DNA of 64,000 nt from JASHVB01 sp963762885 (GTDB lineage: Bacteria; Pseudomonadota; Alphaproteobacteria; Acetobacterales; Acetobacteraceae), in the NCBI GenBank assembly GCA_963762885.1, contig CAVXNH010000050.1, positions 1 to 64,000 of the forward strand, in the 5' to 3' direction. Positions 1-9,255 of the stretch are shown piece after piece; the first letter of the stretch is position 1, and each line of letters starts with the position of its first letter. A model generated the notes under the pieces. That model ran no database searches and had not been told where the DNA came from. It was given only the letters and a program-made list of their open reading frames with translations. Made by a program: the position numbers and the translations under genes.

Positions 1-361
1 CTGGCAGACACATCCGAAGGCGAAGCTGCGGCGGCGCATCCGCGACCTGATCGAAACGGAGATCCCACGATCGATGCCAATGCGCCCGAATATGGGCAGG
101 GTAGGAGATGTAGGCTTGGTCCTGCCGATCGCCACTGGCGCTGCGCAAAATTCCTTGGTCCGCTTCCGGCTGTTTTTCGCTTCGATAGCGCAAGCCGCAT
201 CATCGTGTACGGCTGGGTGAACGACGAGAGCACATTGCGCAAGGCCGGCGCGCGATCGGATCCTATGTGGTGTTTCGGCGCGGGCTGGACGAAGGCAATC
301 CCCGGATGACTGGGCCTCATTGCTCGTGGAGGCAGCGCGGGCCGAAGGTAGCGGACGTTAG
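1..361 (+). pseudogene. YhaV-type toxin remnant, frameshifted
   Basis: Pieces of a YhaV-family (RelE-like ribonuclease) toxin can be read only by switching frames. They include a basic RRRIRDLIE segment, KFL..RFRLFFRFDS, then IIVYGWVNDESTLRKAGARS, then YVVFRRGLDEGNP, and finally PDDWASLLVEAARAEG ending at a TAG at 359-361. The breaks fall in C-rich runs near 160-180, 263 and 300, each looking like a lost C. The 5' end lies at or beyond the window edge, so the partner PrlF-type antitoxin is not visible. YhaV normally cleaves RNA, but no single frame here could give an active protein unless these are sequence errors. Confidence 0.72.
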
Positions 362-405
362 AGCGGTACCGCTGTTATACCAGCCCGCAATACGGTCGAC
401 CTACG

Positions 406-470
406 GCACGGACCGCCCCAACCGTCATGGCCGGCACAAGGCCGGCCATGACGGTTGGGGCGGTCCGTGC
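406..470. repeat. Perfect 30-bp inverted repeat, GTCATGGCCGG family
   Basis: Two 30-base arms (406-435 and 441-470) are perfect reverse complements around a 5-base ACAAG loop. The inner part, GTCATGGCCGGC, recurs at several other places in the window. It sits between the convergent ends of the yhaV and capA remnants, so it may act as a terminator-like hairpin, although no T-run follows. The intervals around it (362-405, 471-535) hold nothing else I can recognise. Confidence 0.85.
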
Positions 471-535
471 GATGCCTTCGAGAATTCAATCGATCGGCGG
501 GTTGGTGCTATTTTGCAGAATGTCGCACTGTCCCG

Positions 536-1958
536 TCAGGGGGCGGCTCGGAATTGTGTGGGCCTGATCTCGGCGCACCGCGCTGCGTCCGCTGCATCCA
601 GCGTGTAGCCGAAACCGTTCCACCGCCACGCGGCCACACGATCGGCCGTCGCGCTGCTGCCCAAAGTCAGGAAGCTATCCGAGCGATGCAGCGCGCAGAT
701 CAGGTCCGGTCGCCATGCAGGACGCTGATGTCGACCAGCGGCCAGCCCAGCGCCGATCCGCGCCAGCGCGGGTACAGCCCTCCCTGTCCAATGCCGTAGG
801 TGAACAGCCGGATGCCGTCCTCGCCGTCGATGCGCGAATACGAGCGTTGCAGCATCACCAGCGAGGGCGGTTCGCCCGCAACCGACGTCGCCAGTTCCGC
901 CGATACCGACCTGGTCTGCACTGGAACGTGCCATTCCATCTGCCCGCCGGCATAGCCCTCGATCGTCAGGCTGCCATCGAGCGCGGTGTGCGCGCGCAAC
1001 TGCCAACCGCCAACCGCCATGCCGTGCGACAGACGCCGGTGGCACGCCGCCAACACGGCACCCCCGAGGCCCCGGCGATGTGCGGAAACGACGAGCCCAG
1101 TGCTGCCGCGGTGGTCAACTCGCCACAGGACAAGACGCCGCCGGATACACGGCAATCCGCGATCATGCCTTTCCTGGTCTCCGGATCCGGCTGATCGAAC
1201 ACCAGGTTGCCCAGCGACCAGAACACCGGGACGCCATCGATGCAGTCCGGCGGAATCGTTACGTGCGGATGGGCGCCGACGATGAGATCGACGCCCTGAC
1301 GGACCAGCCATCCCGCCTGCGCTTCCTGCGAGGGCTGCGGCCAATCCCTGAGTTCCGCCCCCCAGTGCAGGAACGCGACCGTCAGGTCGGAAAATGCCCG
1401 GGCCAACCGGATCCGCCTCGCGACCCCCGCGGATGGTACGGCGTCCGGCGCCCGATCCTTCGGCGGAACGATGCTGAGCGCGACCAGGCCAATGGTGAGA
1501 CCGCCGGTGCGAATGAAGGTTGGGTGCTCGTCCGACGGCACCGCCACGATACCCAGCGCCGACAGCGCCGCCACCGTGCGTTCCCGGCCTGCCGGTCCGG
1601 TATCGCCGGCATGGTTGTTGGCCAGGCTGTAAGCACGGACCGGAGCATCGCGCAGCAGGCCAATCCCGCGATCGGAGATGGCGAGGCACGGATCGCGCGG
1701 CGCCGGCAGGCAATCGGAAGGCCGCCCAACGGCCCCTTCCAGGTTGGCCATGAAGAAATCAAAAGCGCCGGGTATTACCAAATTTCGGAATGGCGTGGCG
1801 CCACGCCGCACGGCCTCGGCTTCAACGCCTCTGGCGGGCATGACATCGCCGCCGAACAGCAGCCGCACCTGGTTGGCAGGTGGGTCCGCGCACGCGGGCA
1901 GCACGGTGCTGCACGCTGCGATGCAAACCGCGACCAGCCGGCCGCGCAGGCGGATCAC
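536..1958 (-). pseudogene. CapA-family (poly-gamma-glutamate synthesis-like) protein, two frameshifts
   Basis: The N-terminal two thirds is a clear CapA/metallophosphatase-like domain with LLFGGDVMPARG, ANLEGAVG, YSLANNHAGDTG, FLHWGAEL and LIVGAHPHV, and a stretch NLVFDQPD. After about position 1050 the expected C-terminus continues in a second frame (WQLRAHTALDGSLTIEG) and after about 710 in a third (LHRSDSFLTLGSSAT), ending at 536. Both shifts look like one-base losses. The likely start is GTG at 1958, overlapping the TGA of the upstream gene (GTGA) and followed by a lipoprotein-like leader ending LPAC. An ATG at 2018 is possible. CapA proteins are usually exported or membrane-linked; the exact role here is unknown. 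Confidence 0.7.
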
Positions 1959-4735
1959 GGCGGACTGGGCTCCTCCGATTGCTCTGGCGCAGAACGGCCG
2001 ACGAAGCGAGCCAGCCATGGCGGTCTGTCAGGGCGCGGGTTCATCGCCCTCCAGGCCGCATCGTTCATCGGGGCCTGCGCGGTGAATTCATGGTACCAGT
2101 AGGCGGCGCCCTTGAAGATGTCGTGGCGTCCGAACGCGGGCGCGACCTGGTCCCATTCGAGCACCCCGCCGACCGCGGCTTCCAACCAGCCGGTTACCGA
2201 ATTGCCGGCGACCTCCGCTACCTTGTCCACCGGATCGGGCTGCACCAGCGCCTCGTCCTTCCGCATCAGGCTGAGGAAGACTTTGAAGTTATGCTCTATC
2301 GCCTGCCCGACAAAGTTGATGTCGGCGTAGTCCTGCGCGGTGAGCCCGGCGCCCGACTGCTGCCGCCGCGCCATGTCGGCAAACCTCAAGGTGTCGGCAC
2401 GCGATTGCTGCAAGCGCCGCAGGATGCCCTGGCCGAGCTTGTCCGCAGGCGGATACAGCGTCTTGACCAGTTCCTCGGTCTTGCCGAACAGCGCGGCGAT
2501 CGCGGTGAAGGTGTTGGGATCCGGTTCGACCTGGCCACGCGGTGGACGCATCACGATCGGCTCGGCGCCGGGACCGCCGCATTCCGCGCCTTCGACTTCG
2601 TTCACCAGCACTGTCGCATGCCGCAAGGTCGCCCAACTCGCGAGGCCGGTTTGCAGGCGCTTGGCGTCCCATAGCGGCCCGGAAATCGGCGTCGCCATGC
2701 TGTCGGCCCATTGGACCGCCAGGCCGTGCATCCAGCGTGCGTAGATGCCATCGCCCTCGCCGCCATCATGGAATTGTCGGCGCAACGCTCGCAGGCGTCC
2801 CGGCAGGCTGGGGAACCGGCTGAACACGCCGTCATCATCCATGGCGCGCCACGCGGCGTCGCTGCCGAAGGCGGCGGCGAGATCCAGGCCGGACGGCAAT
2901 GTCCGTCCATCCAGCGGCAGCGCGAAGGTGCCCGCAGCGCCGCTGGCCTCGGTATGCTCTACGGTGCGCTCCAATACGGCGTTATCGGCGCCGAACGACA
3001 ACGGGAACAGCGTCGTCATCGCCGTCGAGGATAGACTGGCCGAGAACGCGTCGGGTCCACGTGGGGCAGCGATGAATGCCGTATAAGCCGTCTGCCATTG
3101 GCGTGCCGCGTCGGTCACCGACGGCGGCAGGCTGCGCAGGATCGCGATCTCGTCGGGCGCGAACGTGGCGTGCCCGATGAAGCGCACCGCGGCAAAATAC
3201 CGGCGGAGCACTTCCTCGTCGGCATAATGACCCCGCGGCGCATAGACCCGGTAATCGAGTTCGATGCCGAGGGCGTCCGACAGCGCGGTGTCCTTCGCGT
3301 CGAGGATACGCGCGGCCTCCGGGTTCGCCCGATTGCCGTCGAGCGTTGCCTGCGCCGCGGCAAACGCCTTGGCGAGCCGCGAAGCCGGGGCGCGTTTGCC
3401 CAGTTCGGAAGCGCCTTGGGTGATCATATTGCGGAAGGCGGGTATCGCCGTTGTGCGCTCGATCACGACGAACAGGCCCTCATAGGCCGAAGCGTAGAGT
3501 TCCCAGAACGCGTCGGTCGTCACCATGTAGGGGCGTGTCGCGGTGCGGAAATTGTATGCGCCGCAATAGTACAACTTAGTGTCGTAGAGTTCATAAAGCT
3601 GGTGCAACGCGGTCGGCCGGAGCATCCCGCCATGCCGCGTGAAGTGTGCAAGATCATCGGCGTCGCGGACGAACATCCAGGCATCCGCCACGTCCGGCAA
3701 TTCGAGCGCGATCTGCGCGTAGTGCAATTGCAGCGCGCCGGCATCGGCGGTGACCCCGACGATGCCTCTGCCGTCGGCGGTCACCAACGGCTGGGCAGCG
3801 AATTTCAAATCGGATCGCTGCGTCTGATCCGGCCCGAGGTTGCGCCCACGCACCGTGACGCCGGCCATCCCAGCCTTCCAGCGCAGGAGGTAGAGACCGT
3901 TCGGGCTGAACTGCAAGTGTTCGTCACAGCCGACGCCAGAGAAGTCGAGGTGATCACCGTTGGCGGGAGCGCTGACAAGACCCCAACCGTCCATGCTGTA
4001 GTCGAGGCGAACCGGACAACCATGCGCGTCGCGTGCCAGCATTTCGTTGCCGCTCGGGTGGAACGCGGCAACGCTGCCGAGCACGGCATCGACGGTCGGT
4101 AGTTGCGCCGGTTCGTTCGGGTCGGATGCCGGCGGGTTGGGCCTGGCGACGACGAACTCCCCGGCCCCGTTCTCGCCGATGCTGCGCAGCCATTGCACGC
4201 CGTTGGGCTGACGCTCGCCGAAGAACAGGCGGTAGACGGGCCTGTCATCGGCCACCAGGAAGGGGCGTGGTCCGGCCGCCAGCCCGGCAATTGGTAACTT
4301 TCCGGTACGGATCGTCCTGAGCTTGCCCTGGCCATGCGCGTCGAGTGCGAACAGCCCGGTGCCGGTCGAAACAAACAGCGTGTTGGCGTCGGTCGGATGC
4401 CATACGATTTCGGCCGCGCCTGATGGAACCTGAGCAAGCGTCCTGAACGCCCCCGACTGCATGGTCCAGACGCGCAATTCGCTGCGTCCGCCGGAGAGTT
4501 TGGCAAGGAACGCGACTTCCGAGGTGACCGGCGACACGGCCAGGGAGGTCGCCGCCACGACACCGGGCAGCGCCACGGTCAGGTCGGTGACAGGTGACGT
4601 CTGAATGGTCGGCTCCGGCTGATCGAAGGGAAACACCGATTCAGCTTGCGTTGCAGAATCGGGCAAAGTCACCGAGCCAAACAGGACGAACGTCAGCAGC
4701 AGAACGCGGCGGAGCAATTCGATCCTCCCCAGCAA
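1955..4735 (-). CDS. DUF3160 domain-containing exported protein
   Basis: A 926-residue protein with an N-terminal signal peptide (hydrophobic LLLTFVLFGSVTLP, cut near DSATQA). Residues of roughly 50-350 resemble a TolB/WD-type beta-propeller (AEIVWHPTDANTLFVSTG, MLARDAHG). The rest matches the DUF3160 family, with PYMVTTDAFWELYASAYEGL and RHATVLVNEVE. It should act in the periplasm or outside the cell. The function of DUF3160 is not established. Its TGA overlaps the GTG of the downstream capA-like gene, so the two were probably translated together. Confidence 0.85.
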   Translation of the reverse strand: MLGRIELLRRVLLLTFVLFGSVTLPDSATQAESVFPFDQPEPTIQTSPVTDLTVALPGVVAATSLAVSPVTSEVAFLAKLSGGRSELRVWTMQSGAFRTLAQVPSGAAEIVWHPTDANTLFVSTGTGLFALDAHGQGKLRTIRTGKLPIAGLAAGPRPFLVADDRPVYRLFFGERQPNGVQWLRSIGENGAGEFVVARPNPPASDPNEPAQLPTVDAVLGSVAAFHPSGNEMLARDAHGCPVRLDYSMDGWGLVSAPANGDHLDFSGVGCDEHLQFSPNGLYLLRWKAGMAGVTVRGRNLGPDQTQRSDLKFAAQPLVTADGRGIVGVTADAGALQLHYAQIALELPDVADAWMFVRDADDLAHFTRHGGMLRPTALHQLYELYDTKLYYCGAYNFRTATRPYMVTTDAFWELYASAYEGLFVVIERTTAIPAFRNMITQGASELGKRAPASRLAKAFAAAQATLDGNRANPEAARILDAKDTALSDALGIELDYRVYAPRGHYADEEVLRRYFAAVRFIGHATFAPDEIAILRSLPPSVTDAARQWQTAYTAFIAAPRGPDAFSASLSSTAMTTLFPLSFGADNAVLERTVEHTEASGAAGTFALPLDGRTLPSGLDLAAAFGSDAAWRAMDDDGVFSRFPSLPGRLRALRRQFHDGGEGDGIYARWMHGLAVQWADSMATPISGPLWDAKRLQTGLASWATLRHATVLVNEVEGAECGGPGAEPIVMRPPRGQVEPDPNTFTAIAALFGKTEELVKTLYPPADKLGQGILRRLQQSRADTLRFADMARRQQSGAGLTAQDYADINFVGQAIEHNFKVFLSLMRKDEALVQPDPVDKVAEVAGNSVTGWLEAAVGGVLEWDQVAPAFGRHDIFKGAAYWYHEFTAQAPMNDAAWRAMNPRPDRPPWLARFVGRSAPEQSEEPSPP

Positions 4736-4756
4736 GTCCGGTCAGCGATGCGCACG

Positions 4757-5281
4757 CTATCCGTTCGGCCGGGCCGCCTGGGTCACGAGAGCCGCGGCCC
4801 AGGCGCCTCGGCTGGCGCGATGATGCGCGTGGCAGATCGCCACCGCCAGAGCGTCGGCCGCATCGGCCCGGCCGATCGTGGCGCCGGGGAGCAGTCGCCG
4901 GACCATCATCTGGACCTGGGTTTTGTCGGCTCCACCGGTGCCAACCACCGCCAGCTTGACCGACTTGGCGGCGTACTCGGTGACCGGCACACCGGCCAGC
5001 GCCGGCGCCAGCAGCGCCACGCCACGCGCATAGCCCAGCTTCAGCGTCGCACTGCCGTTGCGGTTGACATAGGTCTCCTCGATGGCGGCCTCGTCCGGCT
5101 GCCACTCCGCCAGCAGCGCGGCGAGCGCGTCGTGCAGCACCCGCAGCCGCTCGGGCACCGCCGTCGCGGCGTCGGTGGCGATGACGCCGTCGGCGCGATG
5201 GCGCAACCGGTTGCCGTCCGCCTCGATGAGGCCCCAGCCGGTAAAGCGCAGACCGGGGTCGATGCCCAGCAGCCGGACCAT
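4757..5281 (-). CDS. ruvC: Crossover junction endodeoxyribonuclease RuvC
   Basis: A 174-residue Holliday-junction resolvase that cuts four-way DNA junctions together with RuvAB. The acidic catalytic set is visible: D8 in GIDPG, E68 in AAIEETYVN, and D140 and D143 in RADAADALAVAICHAH. The length is normal for RuvC. I chose the ATG at 5281 because MVRLLGIDPG is the usual N-terminus and an upstream extension has no family match. ruvA and ruvB are not beside it. The gene follows the DUF3160 gene's 5' side without overlap. Confidence 0.95.
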   Translation of the reverse strand: MVRLLGIDPGLRFTGWGLIEADGNRLRHRADGVIATDAATAVPERLRVLHDALAALLAEWQPDEAAIEETYVNRNGSATLKLGYARGVALLAPALAGVPVTEYAAKSVKLAVVGTGGADKTQVQMMVRRLLPGATIGRADAADALAVAICHAHHRASRGAWAAALVTQAARPNG

Positions 5282-5436
5282 GTGCGTTGCGACTCGGGTT
5301 GATGGTGTCAATTCGTGGGATGTTCTACGCCGGGTCAAGGCGGGATGGCAGGCGTTTTGGTGTGACCGCGTGGAACGCACGGCAGAGAAGGGCTACACCG
5401 CTCCCTCCGAATTCCCGGTGTCCCGCCGCCAGCACA

Positions 5437-5544
5437 TACAGCATCGCCGAAGCGAATGAGCAGTTGCCCGGCCTGATCGACGAGGCGGTCGAGGGCAAGC
5501 CGGTGGCTGAGTTTCGGCCCACTCGCAAGAAACAACCCGTGTTG
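5437..5544 (+). pseudogene. Phd/YefM-type antitoxin fragment
   Basis: The translation YSIAEANEQLPGLIDEAVEG followed by KPVAEF resembles the N-terminal DNA-binding part of Phd/YefM antitoxins (SIAEA..NLP.L...A..GEPV). Start and C-terminus are missing and the frame runs into an interspersed repeat. No toxin partner is seen nearby. This is a remnant rather than a working gene. The rest of the 5282-5868 interval contains only this fragment and repeats. Confidence 0.5.
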
Positions 5545-5556
5545 CCCGGCTCCCAC

Positions 5557-5675
5557 GGCATGGCGGGCGAAGGCCCGCCATCCACGACTATGCTGCGTGC
5601 CGCGAGAAAAGGCGTGGATGCCGACCCCGGCCTTCGCTCGGGGCAGGCTCTACGTCGGCATGACGTGGGGGGCGG
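5557..5675. repeat. Interspersed hairpin repeats upstream of yggT
   Basis: Two nested short inverted repeats are seen: GGCGGGC-GAAG-GCCCGCC near 5561-5581, then ATCCACGACTAT and GGCGTGGATGCCGACC followed by a partner CGTCGGCATGACGTGGGG at the right. The words GTCGGCATGACG and GGATGCCGACC match the repeat at 31284-31476. The arms are diverged. Confidence 0.5.
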
Positions 5676-5868
5676 GCACCATCGCAGTCTCATTCAGGAC
5701 GGGTCGGCCGCCGCCGGACGGTGGCCAACTCGCAATGACGGCGGGGACGCCGGCCACAAAGCGGTCACCGCCGACGCGCCAATCCAGGCGGTTTGCTCAC
5801 CTGCGATGCAGGTTGCCGACCGTTCCGGGCGCCGCTAGCTTCCGCCGACTCAATGGAGGACGATTCCC

Positions 5869-6186
5869 TTGCTGACGATCCTCTTCGAATTGCTCGACAT
5901 TGTCCTGCGCCTCTACCTCTGGGCCGTGATCCTCGCTGCCGTGGTCAGCACCCTGGCGAGCTTCGGCGTGCTGGATACGCGCAACCGGATCGTCTGGACG
6001 ATCGGCGACTTCCTATACCGGCTCACCGAACCGGCGCTGCGCCCGATCCGCAACGTGCTTCCCAATTTCGGCGGCATCGACCTCAGCCCGCTGGTCCTGA
6101 TCCTGATCATCTGGGTGCTGCAAGGCTTGCTGCATCGTATCTACGGCGCGCTGGTAACCGGGCTGTGGGGCTCGATCCTGCTGTGA
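5869..6186 (+). CDS. YggT family membrane protein
   Basis: A 105-residue integral membrane protein with two hydrophobic segments (about residues 3-27 and 68-90) flanking the conserved YRLTEPALRPIRNVLPNFGG loop. This is typical YggT, a family linked to cell envelope and osmotic tolerance. The start is TTG at 5869, chosen because GGAGGA lies 8 bases upstream (5855-5860). The gene is the first of a three-gene run: its TGA overlaps the GTG of yggU. Confidence 0.9.
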   Translation: MLTILFELLDIVLRLYLWAVILAAVVSTLASFGVLDTRNRIVWTIGDFLYRLTEPALRPIRNVLPNFGGIDLSPLVLILIIWVLQGLLHRIYGALVTGLWGSILL

Positions 6187-6485
6187 CGGCGTTCTGGCGG
6201 GCGACGCCGGAGGGAGTGAACGTTGCGGTCAAGGTGCAGCCCAGGGCGCGCCGGCCTGGTGTGCAGGGCGCCGCGCCTACCGCCGACGGTCCCCGGCTGC
6301 GCATCGCCGTAAGCGAACCGCCCGAGGATGGCCGCGCCAATCGCGCTGCCTGCGCTGCCCTGGCGGGGGCGCTGCGCGTCGCGCCCTCCACCGTGAGCGT
6401 TACCGCGGGCGCCGGCGCGCGCGAGAAGCTGCTGTTCGTCAGCGGCGACCCGAACGTGCTCGGCCCCCGTCTGGCGGCGCTTTGA
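6183..6485 (+). CDS. DUF167 family protein YggU
   Basis: A 100-residue DUF167 protein with the signature VKVQPRARRPGVQG near the N-terminus and LRIAVSEPPEDGRANRAAC in the middle. The function of the family is unknown, although it is commonly beside yggT. The GTG start at 6183 lies inside the TGA of yggT (GTGA) and its own TGA overlaps the TTG of folD (TTGA), so the three genes are translationally coupled. Confidence 0.9.
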   Translation: MTAFWRATPEGVNVAVKVQPRARRPGVQGAAPTADGPRLRIAVSEPPEDGRANRAACAALAGALRVAPSTVSVTAGAGAREKLLFVSGDPNVLGPRLAAL

Positions 6486-7324
6486 CCGCGCGGATCATCG
6501 ACGGCAAGGCGATCGCCGCCGTCATGCGTGCCCGGCTGGCCGAGCAAATCCAGGCGCTGCCGTTTCGTCCGGGGCTGGCCGTCGTGCTGGTTGGCGACGA
6601 CCCGGCCAGCGCCATCTACGTCCGCGCCAAGGACCGCGCCGCGCAGGCTGCCGGGATCGCGGTGCGCTCGATCCACCTGCCGCGTGACACGCCAAAGCAT
6701 GCCCTGCTGGCGGAGATCGCCCGGCTCAATGCGGATCCGGCACTGGACGGCATCCTGGTGCAGCTTCCGCTGCCGCCGCAGATCCGCACCCGGGCGGTGC
6801 TGGAGGCGGTCGATCCGGCCAAGGATGTGGACGGGTTCCATCCGATGAACATCGGACGGCTGGTTGCCGGCAACCCGGAGCTGGTTCCGTGCACGCCGCT
6901 CGGCATCATGCGGTTGCTGGATGCGGCAGGGGTCGCGCTGGCCGGCGCACGGGCGCTGGTGGTCGGCCGGTCGACCATCGTCGGGCGGCCGCTGGTTTCA
7001 CTGCTGCTGGCGGCGAACGCGACGGTGACGGTGGCGCATTCGAACACGCGCCAGCTCGACGCCGAGTGCCGGCGGGCCGAGGTGCTGATTGCCTCGGTGG
7101 GGCGGCCCGAACTGGTGCGGGGCGATTGGATAGCGGAGGGGGCAACCATCATCGATGTCGGCATCAACCGGCTGGCCGATGGACGGCTGGTGGGCGATGT
7201 GGCGTTCGATGAATGCGCAGCCGTGGCGGGCGCGATCACGCCGGTGCCGGGCGGGGTCGGGCCGATGACGATCGCCTGCCTGCTGGAGAACACCGTCGCC
7301 GCGGCGCTACGCCGGCGCGGCTGA
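6482..7324 (+). CDS. folD: Bifunctional methylenetetrahydrofolate dehydrogenase/cyclohydrolase
   Basis: A 280-residue FolD, which interconverts 5,10-methylene-, methenyl- and 10-formyl-tetrahydrofolate in one-carbon metabolism. The active-site YVRAK (Y46, K50), the KDVDGFHPMNIGRL motif, the Rossmann-fold GRSTIVGRPLV and the C-terminal PGGVGPMTIACLLENT are all present. The start is TTG at 6482, overlapping the yggU stop. TTG here and in yggT may keep translation modest. Confidence 0.96.
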   Translation: MTARIIDGKAIAAVMRARLAEQIQALPFRPGLAVVLVGDDPASAIYVRAKDRAAQAAGIAVRSIHLPRDTPKHALLAEIARLNADPALDGILVQLPLPPQIRTRAVLEAVDPAKDVDGFHPMNIGRLVAGNPELVPCTPLGIMRLLDAAGVALAGARALVVGRSTIVGRPLVSLLLAANATVTVAHSNTRQLDAECRRAEVLIASVGRPELVRGDWIAEGATIIDVGINRLADGRLVGDVAFDECAAVAGAITPVPGGVGPMTIACLLENTVAAALRRRG

Positions 7325-7327
7325 CGG

Positions 7328-7498
7328 TCAGAAGTCGGTGCAGCGGCCGTTCACTTCCCAGTCGCCGTAGCGGGTGGGTTCCGGCCCCTTGGGGCCGCCG
7401 ATTTCCTTCGGCCGCGGCGGGGAGGCCGGCGATTGCTCCGGCGCCTGAGGCTTTTCCGCAATGGGTTGCTGCGCCGGCGCGTCTTTAGGTTCGCTCAT
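7328..7498 (-). CDS. DUF1674 (SdhAF4-like) protein
   Basis: A small 56-residue protein read from ATG at 7498 to TGA at 7328. The N-terminal half is Pro/Ala/Gln-rich and disordered-looking. The C-terminal half carries the conserved GGPKGPEPTRYGDWEVNG and RCTDF of the DUF1674 family. Members related to SdhAF4 help assemble flavinated succinate dehydrogenase. That role is inferred from the family. The gene ends tail to tail with folD, 3 bases apart. Confidence 0.9.
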   Translation of the reverse strand: MSEPKDAPAQQPIAEKPQAPEQSPASPPRPKEIGGPKGPEPTRYGDWEVNGRCTDF

Positions 7499-7609
7499 GG
7501 CTGGCACATAGGCGCCTGCTTGCCGGTCGGCAACGGCTGGCGATTTCCATCGTCTCGTTGCCTCGGCAATGTTACGCTGGGCGCGTGACTCCGCCGGGGA
7601 GGAAATCTG

Positions 7610-8656
7610 ATGTCGGACGACGATACCATCCGCTACGTGCCGAATCCCGGCGCCTGGTCAGCCGCCGTCCCTGCTGCGCCTGTGCGCCATAGTTACGGGC
7701 TGGTTGTGCGCGACCACAGCCTCGCCACCGCCGTCTCCTTGCTCATGCGCAGCCTCCCCTACGCCCTGGCGCGGTTCGGCATCCTGCTCGGCTGCACGAT
7801 CGCGTGCATCGTTTGGATCGTGGTCGCGTTCGGCGGGGCGGCCTGGCTGGGCAAGCATATCGCCAGCGCGTTCGGCCTGGTGTGGCTGCTGATGTGCCTG
7901 GGCGGCGTCGGCTGGTTCTGGGGCGCCGTGCTGCGCTACATGCTGCACCTGCTGGCCTGCGGCCATGTCGCGGTGTTGACCGAGCTGATCACCAAGGGCG
8001 AGGTCGGCAATGGCAACGAGTCGATGCTCGAATACGGCAAGCGCGTGGTGACACAGCGGTTCGGCCAGGTGAACGCTTTGTTCGCCATGAACATGCTGGT
8101 GCGCGGCATCTTGCAGTCGTTCCACCGCACGCTGGACTGGATCGCCGAGATGCTGCCGGTCCCCGGACTGGAGAGCATGGCCAACCTGGCGAACATCATC
8201 TTGCGCGCGGCGACGCGCTATTTGGACAAGGTGATCCTGTCGTACAATCTGGCGCGCAACGACAACGATCCGTGGCGCGGCGCGCGCGAGGGCATTGTCT
8301 ATTACGCCCAGAATGCCAAGGAAATCCTGAAGACGGCGGTTTGGATCGTCGTCCTGGAGCGCGTGCTGACCGTGCTGCTGTGGCTGCTGCTGCTGGCGCC
8401 AGCGGCGGCGATCACCATGATTCTGCCGGCTTCGGTGCGCGAGTTCGCCGGCATCGTCACCATCCTCGTCGCCGCGCTGCTGGTCGGCCCGCTGCGCGCG
8501 GCGTTCGTCAAGCCGCTGTTCCTGATCATGATGATGGTGCGGTTCCATGCGCTGGTAGAGCATCAGGCGATCAACCAGGAATGGGATGCGCGGCTGGCGT
8601 CGATCTCAAGCCAGTTCAGCGGTCTGGGCACGCAGGCCCAGTCCGCGTTCCGGTAA
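7610..8656 (+). CDS. Conserved polytopic membrane protein, function unknown
   Basis: A 348-residue protein with a 50-residue soluble N-terminus followed by about five to six membrane segments: around residues 60-80 (GILLGCTIACIVWIVVAF), 88-125, 240-265 (LTVLLWLLLLAPAAAI) and 275-310. A charged central loop (ARNDNDPWRGAREGIVYY) separates the two hydrophobic halves. GAGGAAAT lies just before the ATG. I do not recognise a named family; the layout resembles a channel or scaffold protein more than a transporter. Confidence 0.75.
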   Translation: MSDDDTIRYVPNPGAWSAAVPAAPVRHSYGLVVRDHSLATAVSLLMRSLPYALARFGILLGCTIACIVWIVVAFGGAAWLGKHIASAFGLVWLLMCLGGVGWFWGAVLRYMLHLLACGHVAVLTELITKGEVGNGNESMLEYGKRVVTQRFGQVNALFAMNMLVRGILQSFHRTLDWIAEMLPVPGLESMANLANIILRAATRYLDKVILSYNLARNDNDPWRGAREGIVYYAQNAKEILKTAVWIVVLERVLTVLLWLLLLAPAAAITMILPASVREFAGIVTILVAALLVGPLRAAFVKPLFLIMMMVRFHALVEHQAINQEWDARLASISSQFSGLGTQAQSAFR

Positions 8657-8736
8657 CCGTTGGTTAATCGGGCGATGGTGTAATACCAGCCCGCCGAACG
8701 ATTGACTCTCGACCGCTTCGCACGCACCGCCCTTCC

Positions 8737-8825
8737 GTCATGGCCGGCCTTGTGCCGGCCATCCACGCCTTGCCTTCGTGGACGCGACAAAAGGCGAGGA
8801 TGGCCGGCACAAGGCCGGCCATGAC
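8737..8825. repeat. Long hairpin repeat, GTCATGGCCGG family
   Basis: The left arm begins GTCATGGCCGGCCTTGTGCC and the right arm ends GGCACAAGGCCGGCCATGAC, with about 35 paired bases and one mismatch, and a loop of about 19 bases. It is the same family as the repeats at 406, 11514, 27488 and elsewhere. The rest of the 8657-9015 interval holds no gene I can support and presumably carries the promoter of the toxin-antitoxin pair. Confidence 0.85.
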
Positions 8826-9015
8826 GGTTAGCGACGGCCGTTGTCGTACGTCAATCGTTTTGCGGGCTGATATAAGCGGGTGGTCAGACGCCAGCAGGGC
8901 AGACGGGGAATCGCACTCCGACGCGAAGACCGGGAACGCTGCGATCGCCCCAAATGTGTTGCGAGGTTCGACTGACCACCGCTGGAGTGCTACGATCGTG
9001 TTGTTGGAGGCTCAC

Positions 9016-9255
9016 ATGGACGGCACGGTTGAAGTGACCATTCCGGTGGAACGGGACGCTGCGGCAGCCCTCGTGGACACACGCAAGCGCGAAGCGGTAG
9101 GCCGAATTGTCAGCCGTCTGCTGCGCCCCGTTGCCGGCGACGATCCGCTGCTCGAGGTGATGGAGCGGCTGAGCGCTGACGCGAAGGCGCTTGGGCTTAC
9201 TCAGGAAGTCCTTGAAGCCGAACTCGCAGCGCACAAGGCAGAGCGCCGCCGCTGA
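9016..9255 (+). CDS. Small putative antitoxin paired with a PIN protein
   Basis: A 79-residue acidic/amphipathic protein. It begins DGTVEVTIPVERDAAAALVD and ends with a helical, charged tail (LEAELAAHKAERRR). TTGGAGG lies just upstream of the ATG. It is placed directly upstream of, and touching, a PIN-domain gene, the usual antitoxin-then-toxin order. I do not recognise the DNA-binding fold with certainty, so the antitoxin role rests on size and position. Confidence 0.65.
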   Translation: MDGTVEVTIPVERDAAAALVDTRKREAVGRIVSRLLRPVAGDDPLLEVMERLSADAKALGLTQEVLEAELAAHKAERRR

